A DNA stretch of 64,000 nucleotides from the NCBI GenBank assembly GCA_013821455.1, contig JACDGS010000011.1:1-64000 (forward strand), read 5' to 3'. Below the pieces are notes generated by a model. That model searched no databases. It was not told where the DNA came from and saw nothing but the letters and a program-made list of their open reading frames with translations. This DNA is from Chthoniobacterales bacterium. Lineage in GTDB: Bacteria; Verrucomicrobiota; Verrucomicrobiia; Chthoniobacterales; UBA10450. Below are positions 54,546 to 63,084 of this stretch, piece by piece; within the stretch, counting starts at the first letter, position 1; each line of letters begins with the position of its first letter. The position numbers and the translations under genes were made by a program.

Positions 54546-55055
54546 TTATTCCCAGAGATAAGATTTGTTAATGGCCACGACACGGCCATCCACGATGAGT
54601 GAAGCGCGCCACGCGATGACTCGCCCATCGTTTGCATAATCGTCGCCGATGATCGCAAAGACCGTGCGGTTAGTGCCGCGCGCCTGAGATTGAAAAACCT
54701 CGCGCGCCTGGGTGAAGGCGTGCGTTTTTTCCTGCCGATATTCCAAACGCACGGTGACGTCGGCGCGGTGCTGGGCGCGCCAGAAGAAGGTGTAATAATT
54801 CCCGAAGCGGTCGCGCTGGTCTAGGGCCGTGATCGCGCCGAAGACGCGGTAAGAGCGCTCGAAGCCCACGGACTCGTCAAGTTTGGCGATCTGTTTCGGG
54901 AAGGGTTCGAGATAATACTGAATCGTTTTGCGAAACGAAAAATCACGATCGAGCGCGACCGGCAGCGGCTGCGGATTCGGGACCTGGTGCGGCTTCGGCG
55001 GCACACCGGCGCAGCCGGCCAAAATGAAATAGAGAAAGGCCAGCGCGCGCTTCAC
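54546..55055 (-). CDS. Hypothetical lipoprotein
   Basis: A 169-residue protein. From GTG 55055 it reads KRALAFLYFILAGCAGVPPK: a lipoprotein signal with lipobox LAGC. The mature part has RDFSFRKTIQYYLEPFPKQI, a strand-rich middle (YRVFGAITALDQRDRFGNYY) and ends VVAINKSYLWE. A longer frame starts with TTG at 55097. No family known to me; envelope location is inferred from the lipobox. Confidence 0.75.
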   Translation of the reverse strand: MKRALAFLYFILAGCAGVPPKPHQVPNPQPLPVALDRDFSFRKTIQYYLEPFPKQIAKLDESVGFERSYRVFGAITALDQRDRFGNYYTFFWRAQHRADVTVRLEYRQEKTHAFTQAREVFQSQARGTNRTVFAIIGDDYANDGRVIAWRASLIVDGRVVAINKSYLWE

Positions 55056-55168
55056 GATGCGAGCAGGAAACGAGAGGAGCGTTCGAGTGTCAATCAAGGA
55101 CGGGTTCGCTCGGTTCGTTAGGCGGCCGGCCGGTTGGCGCCTCTTCCGAGCGCGGTTATTTTCCGCGC

Positions 55169-57868
55169 GTGATCCGAGTCCATTACGAGCGTGGCGTTTA
55201 TTTGCCTAACGAAAACATCTGGCTGGATCCCTGGGACGCGAAGCCGTTTGCCTTCGTCTCGCACGCGCACAGCGATCACATCGCGGCGCACGAGGAGATT
55301 ATTGTCTCGGAACGGACCGCGCGCTTGATGCAGGCGCGGCTGCCCGGCAAACGTAACGAACACATTCTCGCCTTTCGTAAAACAACGCAGGTGCGTGGTC
55401 TGGAGGTCACGCTTTTTCCCGCCGGCCACATTTTCGGTTCCGCGCAATTTTTCCTCCGCACGGAGGCCGGCTCACTCCTTTACACCGGAGATTTTAAGCT
55501 CCGGCCCGGCCGCTCCGCCGAGGCGACGGAATGGCAGCAAGCCGACACCCTCATCATGGAGACGACCTACGGCCTGCCGCGCTACCGTCTGCCGCCGACC
55601 GATCTGGTCGTGCAACAAATTGTCGCCTTCTGCCGCGACGCCCTCGAAGAAGGCGCCACCCCGGTATTGTTAGGCTACTCGTTAGGCAAAGCGCAGGAAA
55701 TTCTCTGCTCGCTCGCCGAAGCGAACCTGCAACCGATGCTCCACGGCTCGGTCTTTCGCATGACGCGCATTTACGAACAGTTTGGCCAGAGCTTCTGCAA
55801 CTACGAGCGCTACGACGCGGGCGCGACCGAAGGGAAAGTCCTCATCTGTCCGCCGAGCGCGAATCGTTCGCGCATGATCCAGCGCATCAAAAACAAACGC
55901 GTCGCCATGATCAGCGGCTGGGCGGTCGAGCCGAATTCCATCTACCGGTACCAGGTCGATGCAGCCTTCCCGCTCTCCGATCACGCCGATTACACCGACC
56001 TTTTGCGCTATGTCGAATTGGTGCAGCCAACGCGCGTGCTCACCCTGCACGGATTCGCTGCGGAGTTCGCACGCGACCTGCGCGATCGCGGCATCGAAGC
56101 TTGGGCGCTAACCCAGCAAAACCAACTCGAGCTCACTTTGCCCACGGCCAATCCCGCCACGCCCGCGGCCCCGATCGTCATCCCGAGCGAAGTCGAGGGA
56201 TCCCGCAACCTAACGAGCAGCTCCGAATTCAAAACCTTCGCCCATGTCGGCGAACAGATCGCCACGACGCCGGCGAAACTGCAAAAAATCCAGCTCCTCT
56301 CCGACTACTTGCGCAGTCTTAATCCAGAGCAACTCGCGTTCGCCGCCACCTTCCTCACCGGAAAACCGTTCGCCCAAACCGACCAGCGCACCGTGCAAGC
56401 TGGCTGGTCGATCATTCATCGCGCGCTCCTCGGCGCGAGCCGGCGCGGCGAAGCGGAACTGCGCCGAATCTCGTCGAGTCACGGCGACACGAGCAAAACC
56501 GCTTTCGAAGCGCTCGAAGATCGCACCGTGCCCGAACCCTTTTCGTTAGGCGAAGCGCGCGCTCTTTTCGACGATCTGCATCGCACGCGCGGCCCTGTCG
56601 GCAAAACCGAAATTCTGCAGGCGCGCCTAACGAAACTCTCGCCGCTCGAAGCGCAGTACGTCGTGAAGATTCTCACTGGCGACCTGCGCATCGGTTTGCG
56701 CGAAGGCCTTGTCGAGGAAGCCATCGCCCGCGCCTTCGACGCGCCGCTAGATGAGATAAAAGAAGCGCACATGCTCCTCGGCGATATCGGCCAAACTGCG
56801 CGCCTCGCGTCCGAGAAGCGCCTGGCCGACGCCGAGCTGACACTCTTCCGGCCGATCAAGTGCATGCTCGCGAGCCCGGAGCCAACCGCGGAAGCGATCT
56901 GGGCGCGCTTCGCCGATGAGTCCCATGGGTCTCATGTGACCTATGTCGAAGACAAGTTCGACGGCATCCGCGCGCAACTGCATCGCGGCACGACGCGTGT
57001 AGAAATTTTCTCGCGCGACCTGCGGCGCATCACCGGCCAATTCCACGAACTCGTGGAGCGCGCTTCGGCTTTGCGCGACGAAGTCATTCTCGACGGCGAG
57101 ATCATGGCCTTCGAGCAAGGCAAAAAACTGACCTTCTTCGATCTGCAAAAACGTCTCGGGCGCAAGAGTGACGGCGCCGATCTCTTCGCCGCGGCCTCGG
57201 CGGATGTGCCGGTGGTGTTTGTTGCCTTCGACCTGCTTTGGTTAAACGGCGGCTCTCTGCTCAAATCTCCGCTACGTGAACGGCGCGAGCTTCTGCGTGG
57301 CCTAACGATTCCGCCGCAATTCCAGATCGCAGAAATCTTTCCGGCAAAATCCGCGGAAGAAATCGAAGCCTCGTTCCAAAGCGCGCGTCGGCGTTTGAAC
57401 GAAGGGCTCATGATCAAAGATCCCGAGAGCCAATACACGCCTGGCCGCCGCGGCATGTCGTGGTTCAAACTAAAAAAGGAATTGGCCACGCTCGATGTTG
57501 TCGTCATCGCAGCGGAGTTGGGCCATGGGAAACGCAATCACGTTCTGAGCGATTACACGTTTGCCGTGCGCGATGAGAGCAGCGGACAACTCCTCCCGAT
57601 CGGCAAAGCCTACAGCGGCCTGACGGACGTCGAGATCGCGGAGTTGACGGAGCATTTTCGCCGCAACACCACGAACGATCGCGGGCGTTATCTCGAGGTG
57701 AAACCAAACATCGTTCTCGAGATCGCATTCGACTCCATTCAACCGAGCACGCGACATGCGAGCGGGCTGGCTCTGCGCTTTCCGCGCATCAAAGCGATTC
57801 GGCGCGACAAAACTCCCGACGCGATCGACACCCTCGCCTACGCGCAGAAGCTGGCGGCGACTCGTTAG
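55169..57868 (+). CDS. Fused MBL-fold DNA exonuclease and ATP-dependent DNA ligase
   Basis: An 899-residue fusion of two proteins usually made by adjacent genes: the 'ligase-associated' exonuclease and the ATP-dependent ligase. Residues ~1-330 are a beta-CASP/MBL nuclease (HAHSDHIAAHEE; GDFKLRPG; METTYGLPRYR; LSDHADYTDLLRYVELVQP). The ligase starts near residue 355 (TTPAKLQKIQLLSDYLRSLN), with the adenylated Lys in VEDKFDGIRAQLH (~594), LDGEIMAF (motif III), EGLMIKDPESQYTPGRRG (motif IV) and WFKLKKE (motif V). The linker (IVIPSEVEGSRN) is encoded by half of a family A palindromic repeat (56178-56206). Likely role: repair of DNA ends or crosslinks. It starts at GTG 55169. Confidence 0.9.
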   Translation: MIRVHYERGVYLPNENIWLDPWDAKPFAFVSHAHSDHIAAHEEIIVSERTARLMQARLPGKRNEHILAFRKTTQVRGLEVTLFPAGHIFGSAQFFLRTEAGSLLYTGDFKLRPGRSAEATEWQQADTLIMETTYGLPRYRLPPTDLVVQQIVAFCRDALEEGATPVLLGYSLGKAQEILCSLAEANLQPMLHGSVFRMTRIYEQFGQSFCNYERYDAGATEGKVLICPPSANRSRMIQRIKNKRVAMISGWAVEPNSIYRYQVDAAFPLSDHADYTDLLRYVELVQPTRVLTLHGFAAEFARDLRDRGIEAWALTQQNQLELTLPTANPATPAAPIVIPSEVEGSRNLTSSSEFKTFAHVGEQIATTPAKLQKIQLLSDYLRSLNPEQLAFAATFLTGKPFAQTDQRTVQAGWSIIHRALLGASRRGEAELRRISSSHGDTSKTAFEALEDRTVPEPFSLGEARALFDDLHRTRGPVGKTEILQARLTKLSPLEAQYVVKILTGDLRIGLREGLVEEAIARAFDAPLDEIKEAHMLLGDIGQTARLASEKRLADAELTLFRPIKCMLASPEPTAEAIWARFADESHGSHVTYVEDKFDGIRAQLHRGTTRVEIFSRDLRRITGQFHELVERASALRDEVILDGEIMAFEQGKKLTFFDLQKRLGRKSDGADLFAAASADVPVVFVAFDLLWLNGGSLLKSPLRERRELLRGLTIPPQFQIAEIFPAKSAEEIEASFQSARRRLNEGLMIKDPESQYTPGRRGMSWFKLKKELATLDVVVIAAELGHGKRNHVLSDYTFAVRDESSGQLLPIGKAYSGLTDVEIAELTEHFRRNTTNDRGRYLEVKPNIVLEIAFDSIQPSTRHASGLALRFPRIKAIRRDKTPDAIDTLAYAQKLAATR
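56178..56206. repeat. Half copy of palindromic repeat family A inside the nuclease-ligase gene
   Basis: GTCATCCCGAGCGAAGTCGA followed by GGGATCCCG matches the left arm of the family A repeats at 2253 and 35098. No right arm is present. It lies exactly in the inter-domain linker of the fused gene and is translated as IVIPSEVEGSR. Confidence 0.8.
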
Positions 57869-58038
57869 GGCGACGGAGTTGCAGGCGCGGGCGACTCGTT
57901 AGGCGCGGGCACGATCCGCGCCGTCTCGACGCTCGCGCGATGGAAATGTTGCCACTGTCCGTACAGGGCGACGACTGCAAAGACGGCGACGATGAAGATC
58001 ATCAGCTTCAATCCGTTCGCCGGCGCGGGTAATTCCAT
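57865..58038 (-). CDS. Small membrane protein (57 aa)
   Basis: A short open frame starting MELPAPANGLKLMIFIVAVF and continuing AVVALYGQWQHFHRAS: one membrane helix (~10-27), a short polar stretch, then a Pro/Ala-rich tail ending APATPSP. Its stop TAA and the stop TAG of the convergent nuclease-ligase gene are read from the same CGTTAGGG word on opposite strands (57863-57870). I do not recognise the family; real-gene status rests on a plausible helix and a clean frame. Confidence 0.5.
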   Translation of the reverse strand: MELPAPANGLKLMIFIVAVFAVVALYGQWQHFHRASVETARIVPAPNESPAPATPSP

Positions 58039-58075
58039 GAGCGAGTATCAGTCGGCGATTTGCAGTCGCAATCTT

Positions 58076-58690
58076 TTACGAAATTTGCAACGCGGCGATC
58101 GCGCTCATCACCCGATCGCTGAGCTGCTGATAAACTGCGCGGCCTTTTCCTTCGAGATCGGCGGCGGTGAAATGAATGGGTTCGCCGACAACGACGGTGA
58201 TCGGGCAGAAGCGCAGTTTGCCGCCGTCGCGTGGAAGCGCCCGATGCGCGCCGAAAATCCGCATCGGCACCACGGGTGCGAGCGTTTTCGCAATGACGAA
58301 ACCCACGCCCGGGAGCGCGGGCTGTAAGTTTCCATCGAGCGTGCGCGAGCCTTCCGGAAAAACGAGGACACCGTGTCCCGCGCGCAGCACGCGGATGAGC
58401 GCTTTGAGCGCGCTGCGGTCGCCGCCATCCTGATCGACTGGGATGACGTTGAGCTTGGGCAGGATCGGGCCAAGCACCGGTACGGTTAAGAGAGTCTTGC
58501 GCGCGAGGTAATAGATCGCGCGCCGGCAGGCGATCCCAGCCAGGGGAGGGTCGAAATAGCTCTCGTGATTCATCGCGAGAATCACCGGCCCGCGGTCAAT
58601 CAGGCGTTCGCGATGAAGGACGCGATAGCGAAAGAAAAGCCGCGCGATGAGCAGGGCCAAATTGTAACCAATGACATACCAGGCACTCAC
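58076..58690 (-). CDS. plsC: 1-acyl-sn-glycerol-3-phosphate acyltransferase (PlsC)
   Basis: Acylates lysophosphatidate in phospholipid synthesis. The 204-residue product has a membrane-associated N-terminus (WYVIGYNLALLIARLFFRY), the catalytic motif VILAMNHESYFDPPLAG (NH-x4-D), and the acyl-acceptor motif VLVFPEGSRTLDGNLQP (FPEG), with a later VPMRIFGAHRAL. It starts at GTG 58690, overlapping the cmk stop by 4 nt, so it is coupled to cmk. Confidence 0.93.
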   Translation of the reverse strand: MSAWYVIGYNLALLIARLFFRYRVLHRERLIDRGPVILAMNHESYFDPPLAGIACRRAIYYLARKTLLTVPVLGPILPKLNVIPVDQDGGDRSALKALIRVLRAGHGVLVFPEGSRTLDGNLQPALPGVGFVIAKTLAPVVPMRIFGAHRALPRDGGKLRFCPITVVVGEPIHFTAADLEGKGRAVYQQLSDRVMSAIAALQIS

Positions 58691-59349
58691 GCGGGGATCG
58701 TTAGGCCTTTCAATTTCAAGCGCCCGACGATCTCGCCGACCACGCCGTCTATTGTTAGGTTAGAGCTGTCGATGACGTGCGCATCCTCCGCGATGATGAG
58801 CGGTGAAGCGCGGCGCGACGAATCAGCCTGGTCGCGCGCGGCGATCCGGTCGCGCTGGCCTTGCGCGGCGCGACGGCTGGCCCGGATGTCGGGCGAAGCG
58901 TCGATGTAAAACTTGTACGGCGTCTCAGGAAATACCACGGAGCCAATATCGCGGCCTTCCATCACAAGGTCGTTAGACTGCGCGTAGCGGCGCAGGCGCT
59001 CGACGATGATTTCGCGCACGCGCGGCACGCTGCTGACCCGGGAGACATTTTCGTTCACGCGATCCTCCCGCAGGAATGGCTCGGGATCGACCGCGCCGAT
59101 CAGCATGACCGATTCATCGCTGCGCAGATGGCAGGTGATGTTCGCTTTTTCGGCCAGTTGTTCGATCGCGCCGACGTCGTTCGTCGCGACGCCGTTTCCG
59201 AGGACGTGCCAGGTCATCGCGCGGTACATCGCGCCGGAGTTCACGTACACAAAGCGGAGACGGCGCGCGAGTTCGCGCGCGACGCTGCTTTTCCCGGAAG
59301 CCGCCGGGCCGTCGATCGCGATGATGCGGTGAGCAGCCGGAGATTCCAT
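58687..59349 (-). CDS. cmk: Cytidylate kinase
   Basis: Phosphorylates CMP/dCMP. The 220-residue product has the P-loop IIAIDGPAASGKSSVARELA, the CMP-binding insert region LGNGVATNDVGAIEQLAEKA, VMEGRDIGSVVFPETPYKFY, and the LID region SPDIRASRRAAQGQR. The gene is between aroA and plsC, the common aroA-cmk-plsC order, and overlaps plsC. Confidence 0.95.
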   Translation of the reverse strand: MESPAAHRIIAIDGPAASGKSSVARELARRLRFVYVNSGAMYRAMTWHVLGNGVATNDVGAIEQLAEKANITCHLRSDESVMLIGAVDPEPFLREDRVNENVSRVSSVPRVREIIVERLRRYAQSNDLVMEGRDIGSVVFPETPYKFYIDASPDIRASRRAAQGQRDRIAARDQADSSRRASPLIIAEDAHVIDSSNLTIDGVVGEIVGRLKLKGLTIPA

Positions 59350-59377
59350 CGCGTCGGGATTTGCCTAACGAATATGG

Positions 59378-60727
59378 CTATTCGCCATGACGCGGGTGAG
59401 CGAGCGAACTGATCACCGGCGTTGCGGTGCGAAACCCTTTCGGGTTCGCGAACTCGTTCAGCATTTTCTCAAACCCAGGATAGGAAGTCGCGACGCAACC
59501 GACGTCCTGAATCACGGTTTCGCCTTCCGCGAACATGCCGGCGACCGCGAAGGCCATGGCGATGCGATGGTCGCCGAAGCTCGAAAGTCGCGCGCCATGC
59601 AGCGGCGCGCGGCCGTGAATCTCGAGGCCGTCATCCAGCTCAACCACTTGCGCGCCCATGGAGCGGAGATTGTGCGCGATCGCCGCGATGCGGTCGGTTT
59701 CTTTCACGCGCAATTCCTGCGCGTGACGGATGATGGTGGTACCACTGGCGAGCGCGCCAGCGACCGCGAGGATCGGCAACTCGTCGATCAACTGCGGGAT
59801 TTCCTTTCCCTGGATAACGGTCGCTTTGAGCGGCGCGCCCGTGACTTCGAGTGTGCCGCGCGGTTCCACCTGGTCGATGTCGTCGATCGCTTCGCGCACC
59901 TGCGCGCCCATGCGCACGAGGACGCCGAGGATGGCGGTGCGCGTTTCGTTTAAACCAACTTGCCTAACGAGAAGATGACCGCCCGGTTGCGCGGCGGCGG
60001 CGACGAGCCAAAACGCCGCCGAAGAAAGATCGCCGGGAATACTGAAGTCGCGCGATTCCGGGACGAGGTCGCCGAAGACGGAAATGCGCCCGTTGTCCCG
60101 CTGCGTCCGGACGAGGAAATAATCGAACATGAGCTCGGTGTGATTTCGCGTCGGGACGGGTTCTTCCACGGTTGTTTTCCCTTGCGCGAAAAGCCCGGCG
60201 AAAAGCAGCGCGCTCTTCAACTGCGCGCTCGCGACCGGCAGCGTGTATTTGATTCCGCGCAAGGGAGAGCCGGTGATTTTTAGCGGCGCGGTATCCTCCT
60301 TGCCTTCCGCGGTGATGTGAGCGCCCATCAGCCGCAGCGGATCGATGATGCGACCCATCGGCCGGCGCGAGAGTGAGCCATCGCCGACCAGCCGGCTCGT
60401 GAAAGATTGACCTGCTAAAATTCCGGCGAGCAATCTCATCGTGGTGCCGGAGTTTCCACAATCGATCAAATCTTTCGGCGCCGTGAGCTTCCGGCGCTTG
60501 CCATGCACAATGAGAGTTCCAGGTTCCGGTTGCTCGATCGTGATGCCGAGCGCGCGCATGGCGACGACGGTGTTCATGCAATCCGCGCTGCGCGAAAATC
60601 CGCGCAAGACACAGGGGCCATTGGCGAGCGACGCGATGAGGACGGCGCGATGCGAGATGCTCTTGTCGCCCGAGACGGTGATCTCCGCTTCGATCCGTGG
60701 GGCGCGCTTTATCCGAAGATCATCCAT
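59378..60727 (-). CDS. aroA: 5-enolpyruvylshikimate-3-phosphate synthase
   Basis: Makes EPSP from shikimate-3-phosphate and PEP in aromatic amino acid synthesis. The 449-residue product has the phosphate-binding start VSGDKSISHRAVLIASLANG, LIDCGNSGTTMRLLAGILAG, and SQLKSALLFAGLFAQGKTTV. It also has the family motif LRVKETDRIAAIAHNLRSM and, near the end, SFGDHRIAMAFAVAGMFAEG. The SLANG/GNSGT forms are class-II-like in part; glyphosate response cannot be read reliably. It lies 28 bp ahead of cmk on the same strand. Confidence 0.95.
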   Translation of the reverse strand: MDDLRIKRAPRIEAEITVSGDKSISHRAVLIASLANGPCVLRGFSRSADCMNTVVAMRALGITIEQPEPGTLIVHGKRRKLTAPKDLIDCGNSGTTMRLLAGILAGQSFTSRLVGDGSLSRRPMGRIIDPLRLMGAHITAEGKEDTAPLKITGSPLRGIKYTLPVASAQLKSALLFAGLFAQGKTTVEEPVPTRNHTELMFDYFLVRTQRDNGRISVFGDLVPESRDFSIPGDLSSAAFWLVAAAAQPGGHLLVRQVGLNETRTAILGVLVRMGAQVREAIDDIDQVEPRGTLEVTGAPLKATVIQGKEIPQLIDELPILAVAGALASGTTIIRHAQELRVKETDRIAAIAHNLRSMGAQVVELDDGLEIHGRAPLHGARLSSFGDHRIAMAFAVAGMFAEGETVIQDVGCVATSYPGFEKMLNEFANPKGFRTATPVISSLAHPRHGE

Positions 60728-60866
60728 GGTGGCGAAGCAGGCTCACGACCGCCGCAACCATGCTGGTCCGCTGAGCAAGGGGGAAGAATCTCAACTTGCG
60801 TCGAAATGTCCAGCGCGTGCACGACGACCCGCCGCGACACCGATTCGTTAGGCCGAAATCAACTCG

Positions 60867-61265
60867 TTAGGGGACGAGGAAGATTTTGTTTGTGTAAGGA
60901 TCGCGCACTTCGGTGCCGGGAGGAAATCCCCGCACGTCCACGTAGCCCTGATTAGGCGCATACGGGCTGGTGACGAATCCCGGTTTATCGGGCACCGGAA
61001 TTCCGTAGGGAATATCGCCTTTGGTCGGCGGCACTGAGGCCGCGGGGGCGGCGACCTCCGGCGCGGGACCTTGATTCCCGGGATTGGCCGGCGCCGGCGC
61101 CGGCTGTTGAGCATCGGGATTAAAAGGCTGCTGCACGGCCGGGTAAGGCGCATCCGAGCGCGGCGGATAGTTGGCCACCCGGTGCCGCGGCGGCGGAGGC
61201 TCGGGGTCGGTACAGCTGGAAATTACGAGAGCCGTCAGGAGCGCGAGAGCGAGCGAGGATTTCAT
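60867..61265 (-). CDS. Hypothetical Pro-rich lipoprotein
   Basis: A 132-residue protein with a lipoprotein signal ([18 protein letters not shown], lipobox ISSC). A Pro/Ala/Gln-rich linker follows, then a conserved-looking C-terminal part ([19 protein letters not shown], then [20 protein letters not shown]). The C-terminal module ending KIFLVP recurs in small lipoproteins of this group as far as I recall, without known function. Divergent from the receiver-phosphatase gene. Confidence 0.7.
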   Translation of the reverse strand: MKSSLALALLTALVISSCTDPEPPPPRHRVANYPPRSDAPYPAVQQPFNPDAQQPAPAPANPGNQGPAPEVAAPAASVPPTKGDIPYGIPVPDKPGFVTSPYAPNQGYVDVRGFPPGTEVRDPYTNKIFLVP

Positions 61266-61405
61266 AAGGGCGGTGGCGATGTGCCGTTTCTAGTTCATCC
61301 GCCTGCGAGTGACAACGGATATTTGAAATGAGCGCGATGCGCGGCGCGTTGGTTGCTCGACAATAAATACGGGTGCGCGACCTCTCCTCTCCGAATCAAA
61401 AAAGA

Positions 61406-62566
61406 ATGAGCGATAACGGCGAACACATTCTCGTGATCGATGACGATCGCAGCAGCCGGCGGATGCTGGTGCGAGCGTTAGGCGATGCCGGCTACGAGTG
61501 TCGGGAAGCGGGGAGTGGCACGGAGGCGTTGACGCTGCTGCATGCCGAGTCGCCGGTCTTGCTCTTGCTCGATCTCGATATGCCGGGCGTCGATGGAGCC
61601 GAAGTCTTGCGCCGGTTGCGCGGAGATCCCGACGCGACGATTGCGCAGCTCCCGGCGATCATGCTTACTGGCCATAGCGGAGAGAAAAGTGAAGTTCTCT
61701 GCCTCGAGGCGGGCGCGAGCGATTTTGTGACCAAGCCGATTAATCTCGCGGTTCTACGCGCGCGGATCGACACGCAATTGCGGCTGCAATCTTTACGGCA
61801 ACAATTACAGCGACAGAATGGTGAACTCGAAGCGTGGCGCGCCAATCTGGAGCGTGACTTGGCGGCGGCGCGCCTTACGCAGCAATCTCTCATTCCGCAA
61901 AAGCCACCAATGCTGCCGGGTTGGGAAGTCGCCGCGGTCTATCGTCCGGTGATCCAGGTTGGCGGCGATATTTACGGCTGGCTGCACATGCCACAGGGCG
62001 GCATTCTTTTCTGGATTGCCGATGCGACCGGGCATGGCGCCGCGGCGGCTTTGCTCACGGCGTTGGCAAAGCTGCTCTTCCATCACGGAAGCGTCGAACA
62101 TCTTCATCCGGCGAAAATCATGGAAGCGGTGAACAACGATTTTCGCAGCATCTTCGGCGCGCGTTCGTTCATGACTGCGATGTGTGTCGCTCTCGATCCC
62201 GCGACGGGCCGCGGCCAGGTCGCGGGTGCGGGCCATCCGCCTCTGTTGCTGACGCGCGCCGCCGGCGTCAGCGAAATGATCTCGTCGTCCGCGCCACCGT
62301 TAGGCTTGTTGGAGAAATCCGAATTTGCCGAGACCGAAATTATGCTTCAGCCCGGCGACGGCTTTCTTCTTTATACGGACGGTCTTTATGGATCTTCGCC
62401 TAACGAACTCGATCGTTGGACGCCAGAGCGGCTGCGCGCGTCACTGGCCCGTGATGCCGAAAGTGCGCAATCGATGCTTGCGCAAATCATGCGACGAGTT
62501 GCGCCCGACGTGGGCGGAACCTTGCCCGACGATGTGACTGCGGTTGCGGTCCGGCGCACCAATTGA
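61406..62566 (+). CDS. Response regulator with SpoIIE/PP2C phosphatase output
   Basis: A 386-residue protein. The receiver (~1-125) has ILVIDDDRSSRRMLVRALG, the phospho-Asp in VLLLLDLDMPGVDGAEVL, the Ser/Thr in AIMLTGHSG and Lys in DFVTKPINL. After a coiled coil (~130-165) a PP2C domain (~175-385) has GWEVAAVYRPVIQVGGDIYG, ADATGHGAAAALLTAL, VAGAGHPPLLLTRAAG and the end VGGTLPDDVTAVAVRR. It is similar in design to the RssB/partner-switch phosphatases. ATG 61406 chosen; an in-frame GTG lies 33 bp upstream. It may act on an STAS protein, possibly the one at 53917-54435. Confidence 0.92.
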   Translation: MSDNGEHILVIDDDRSSRRMLVRALGDAGYECREAGSGTEALTLLHAESPVLLLLDLDMPGVDGAEVLRRLRGDPDATIAQLPAIMLTGHSGEKSEVLCLEAGASDFVTKPINLAVLRARIDTQLRLQSLRQQLQRQNGELEAWRANLERDLAAARLTQQSLIPQKPPMLPGWEVAAVYRPVIQVGGDIYGWLHMPQGGILFWIADATGHGAAAALLTALAKLLFHHGSVEHLHPAKIMEAVNNDFRSIFGARSFMTAMCVALDPATGRGQVAGAGHPPLLLTRAAGVSEMISSSAPPLGLLEKSEFAETEIMLQPGDGFLLYTDGLYGSSPNELDRWTPERLRASLARDAESAQSMLAQIMRRVAPDVGGTLPDDVTAVAVRRTN

Positions 62567-62637
62567 GGGCGCAGAATATTTTGCCACGGAGAAAAATTAT
62601 TATTGCTCTCCCTTAGCCCAACGATTAATCAGCCTCT

Positions 62638-62931
62638 ATGCCCAAAACCACTGCGAAAAAGACAGCAACGAAACGTAAGCCCAACGCCGCTTTCATGAAG
62701 CCCGTGCAACCGGATGAGAAGCTCTCCGCCATCGTCGGCTCGAAGCCCCTTCCGCGCTCGGAACTCACGAAAAAACTCTGGGACTACATCAAGAAAAATG
62801 GTCTCCAGGACAAAAAGAAAAGGACGCAGATCAACGCCGACGACGCGATGAAACCCGTCTTCAATGGCAAGAGCCAGGTGAGCATGTTCGAGATGACCAA
62901 ACTCGTCTCGGGCCATTTGAAACCCAGCTAA
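62638..62931 (+). CDS. SWIB/MDM2-domain protein
   Basis: A 97-residue protein with a short Lys/Thr-rich N-terminal tail (PKTTAKKTATKRKPNAAFMK) and a SWIB domain (~25-97): LSAIVGSKPLPRSELTKKLW, DYIKKNGLQDKKKRTQINAD, MKPVFNGKSQVSMFEMTKLV. SWIB domains are chromatin-associated in eukaryotes and, among bacteria, are typical of Chlamydiae and other PVC members. A basic tail suggests DNA or protein binding. The stop is followed at once by a GCCTAACG word (62934). Confidence 0.9.
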   Translation: MPKTTAKKTATKRKPNAAFMKPVQPDEKLSAIVGSKPLPRSELTKKLWDYIKKNGLQDKKKRTQINADDAMKPVFNGKSQVSMFEMTKLVSGHLKPS

Positions 62932-62986
62932 TCGCCTAACGAGTCGGTTGAGCGAACGGGCTTGATCGGAGGGCATTTTTTTGATT

Positions 62987-63013
62987 GCCCGCGGACATAA
63001 TCTGTCCGCGGGC
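62987..63013. terminator. Perfect 11-bp stem-loop
   Basis: Arms GCCCGCGGACA and TGTCCGCGGGC around a TAATC loop, 55 bp after the SWIB gene stop. The run of T (62976-62982) lies before the stem rather than after it, so this is a hairpin of uncertain role, perhaps a transcript end for the SWIB gene. Confidence 0.4.
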
Positions 63014-63084
63014 GGTTAGCCTCCTTCACCGCCGGCAACTGCTGTGCTGGTTGCGGAGGTTGGGAAAGCGGAGAAGGGTTTCGG

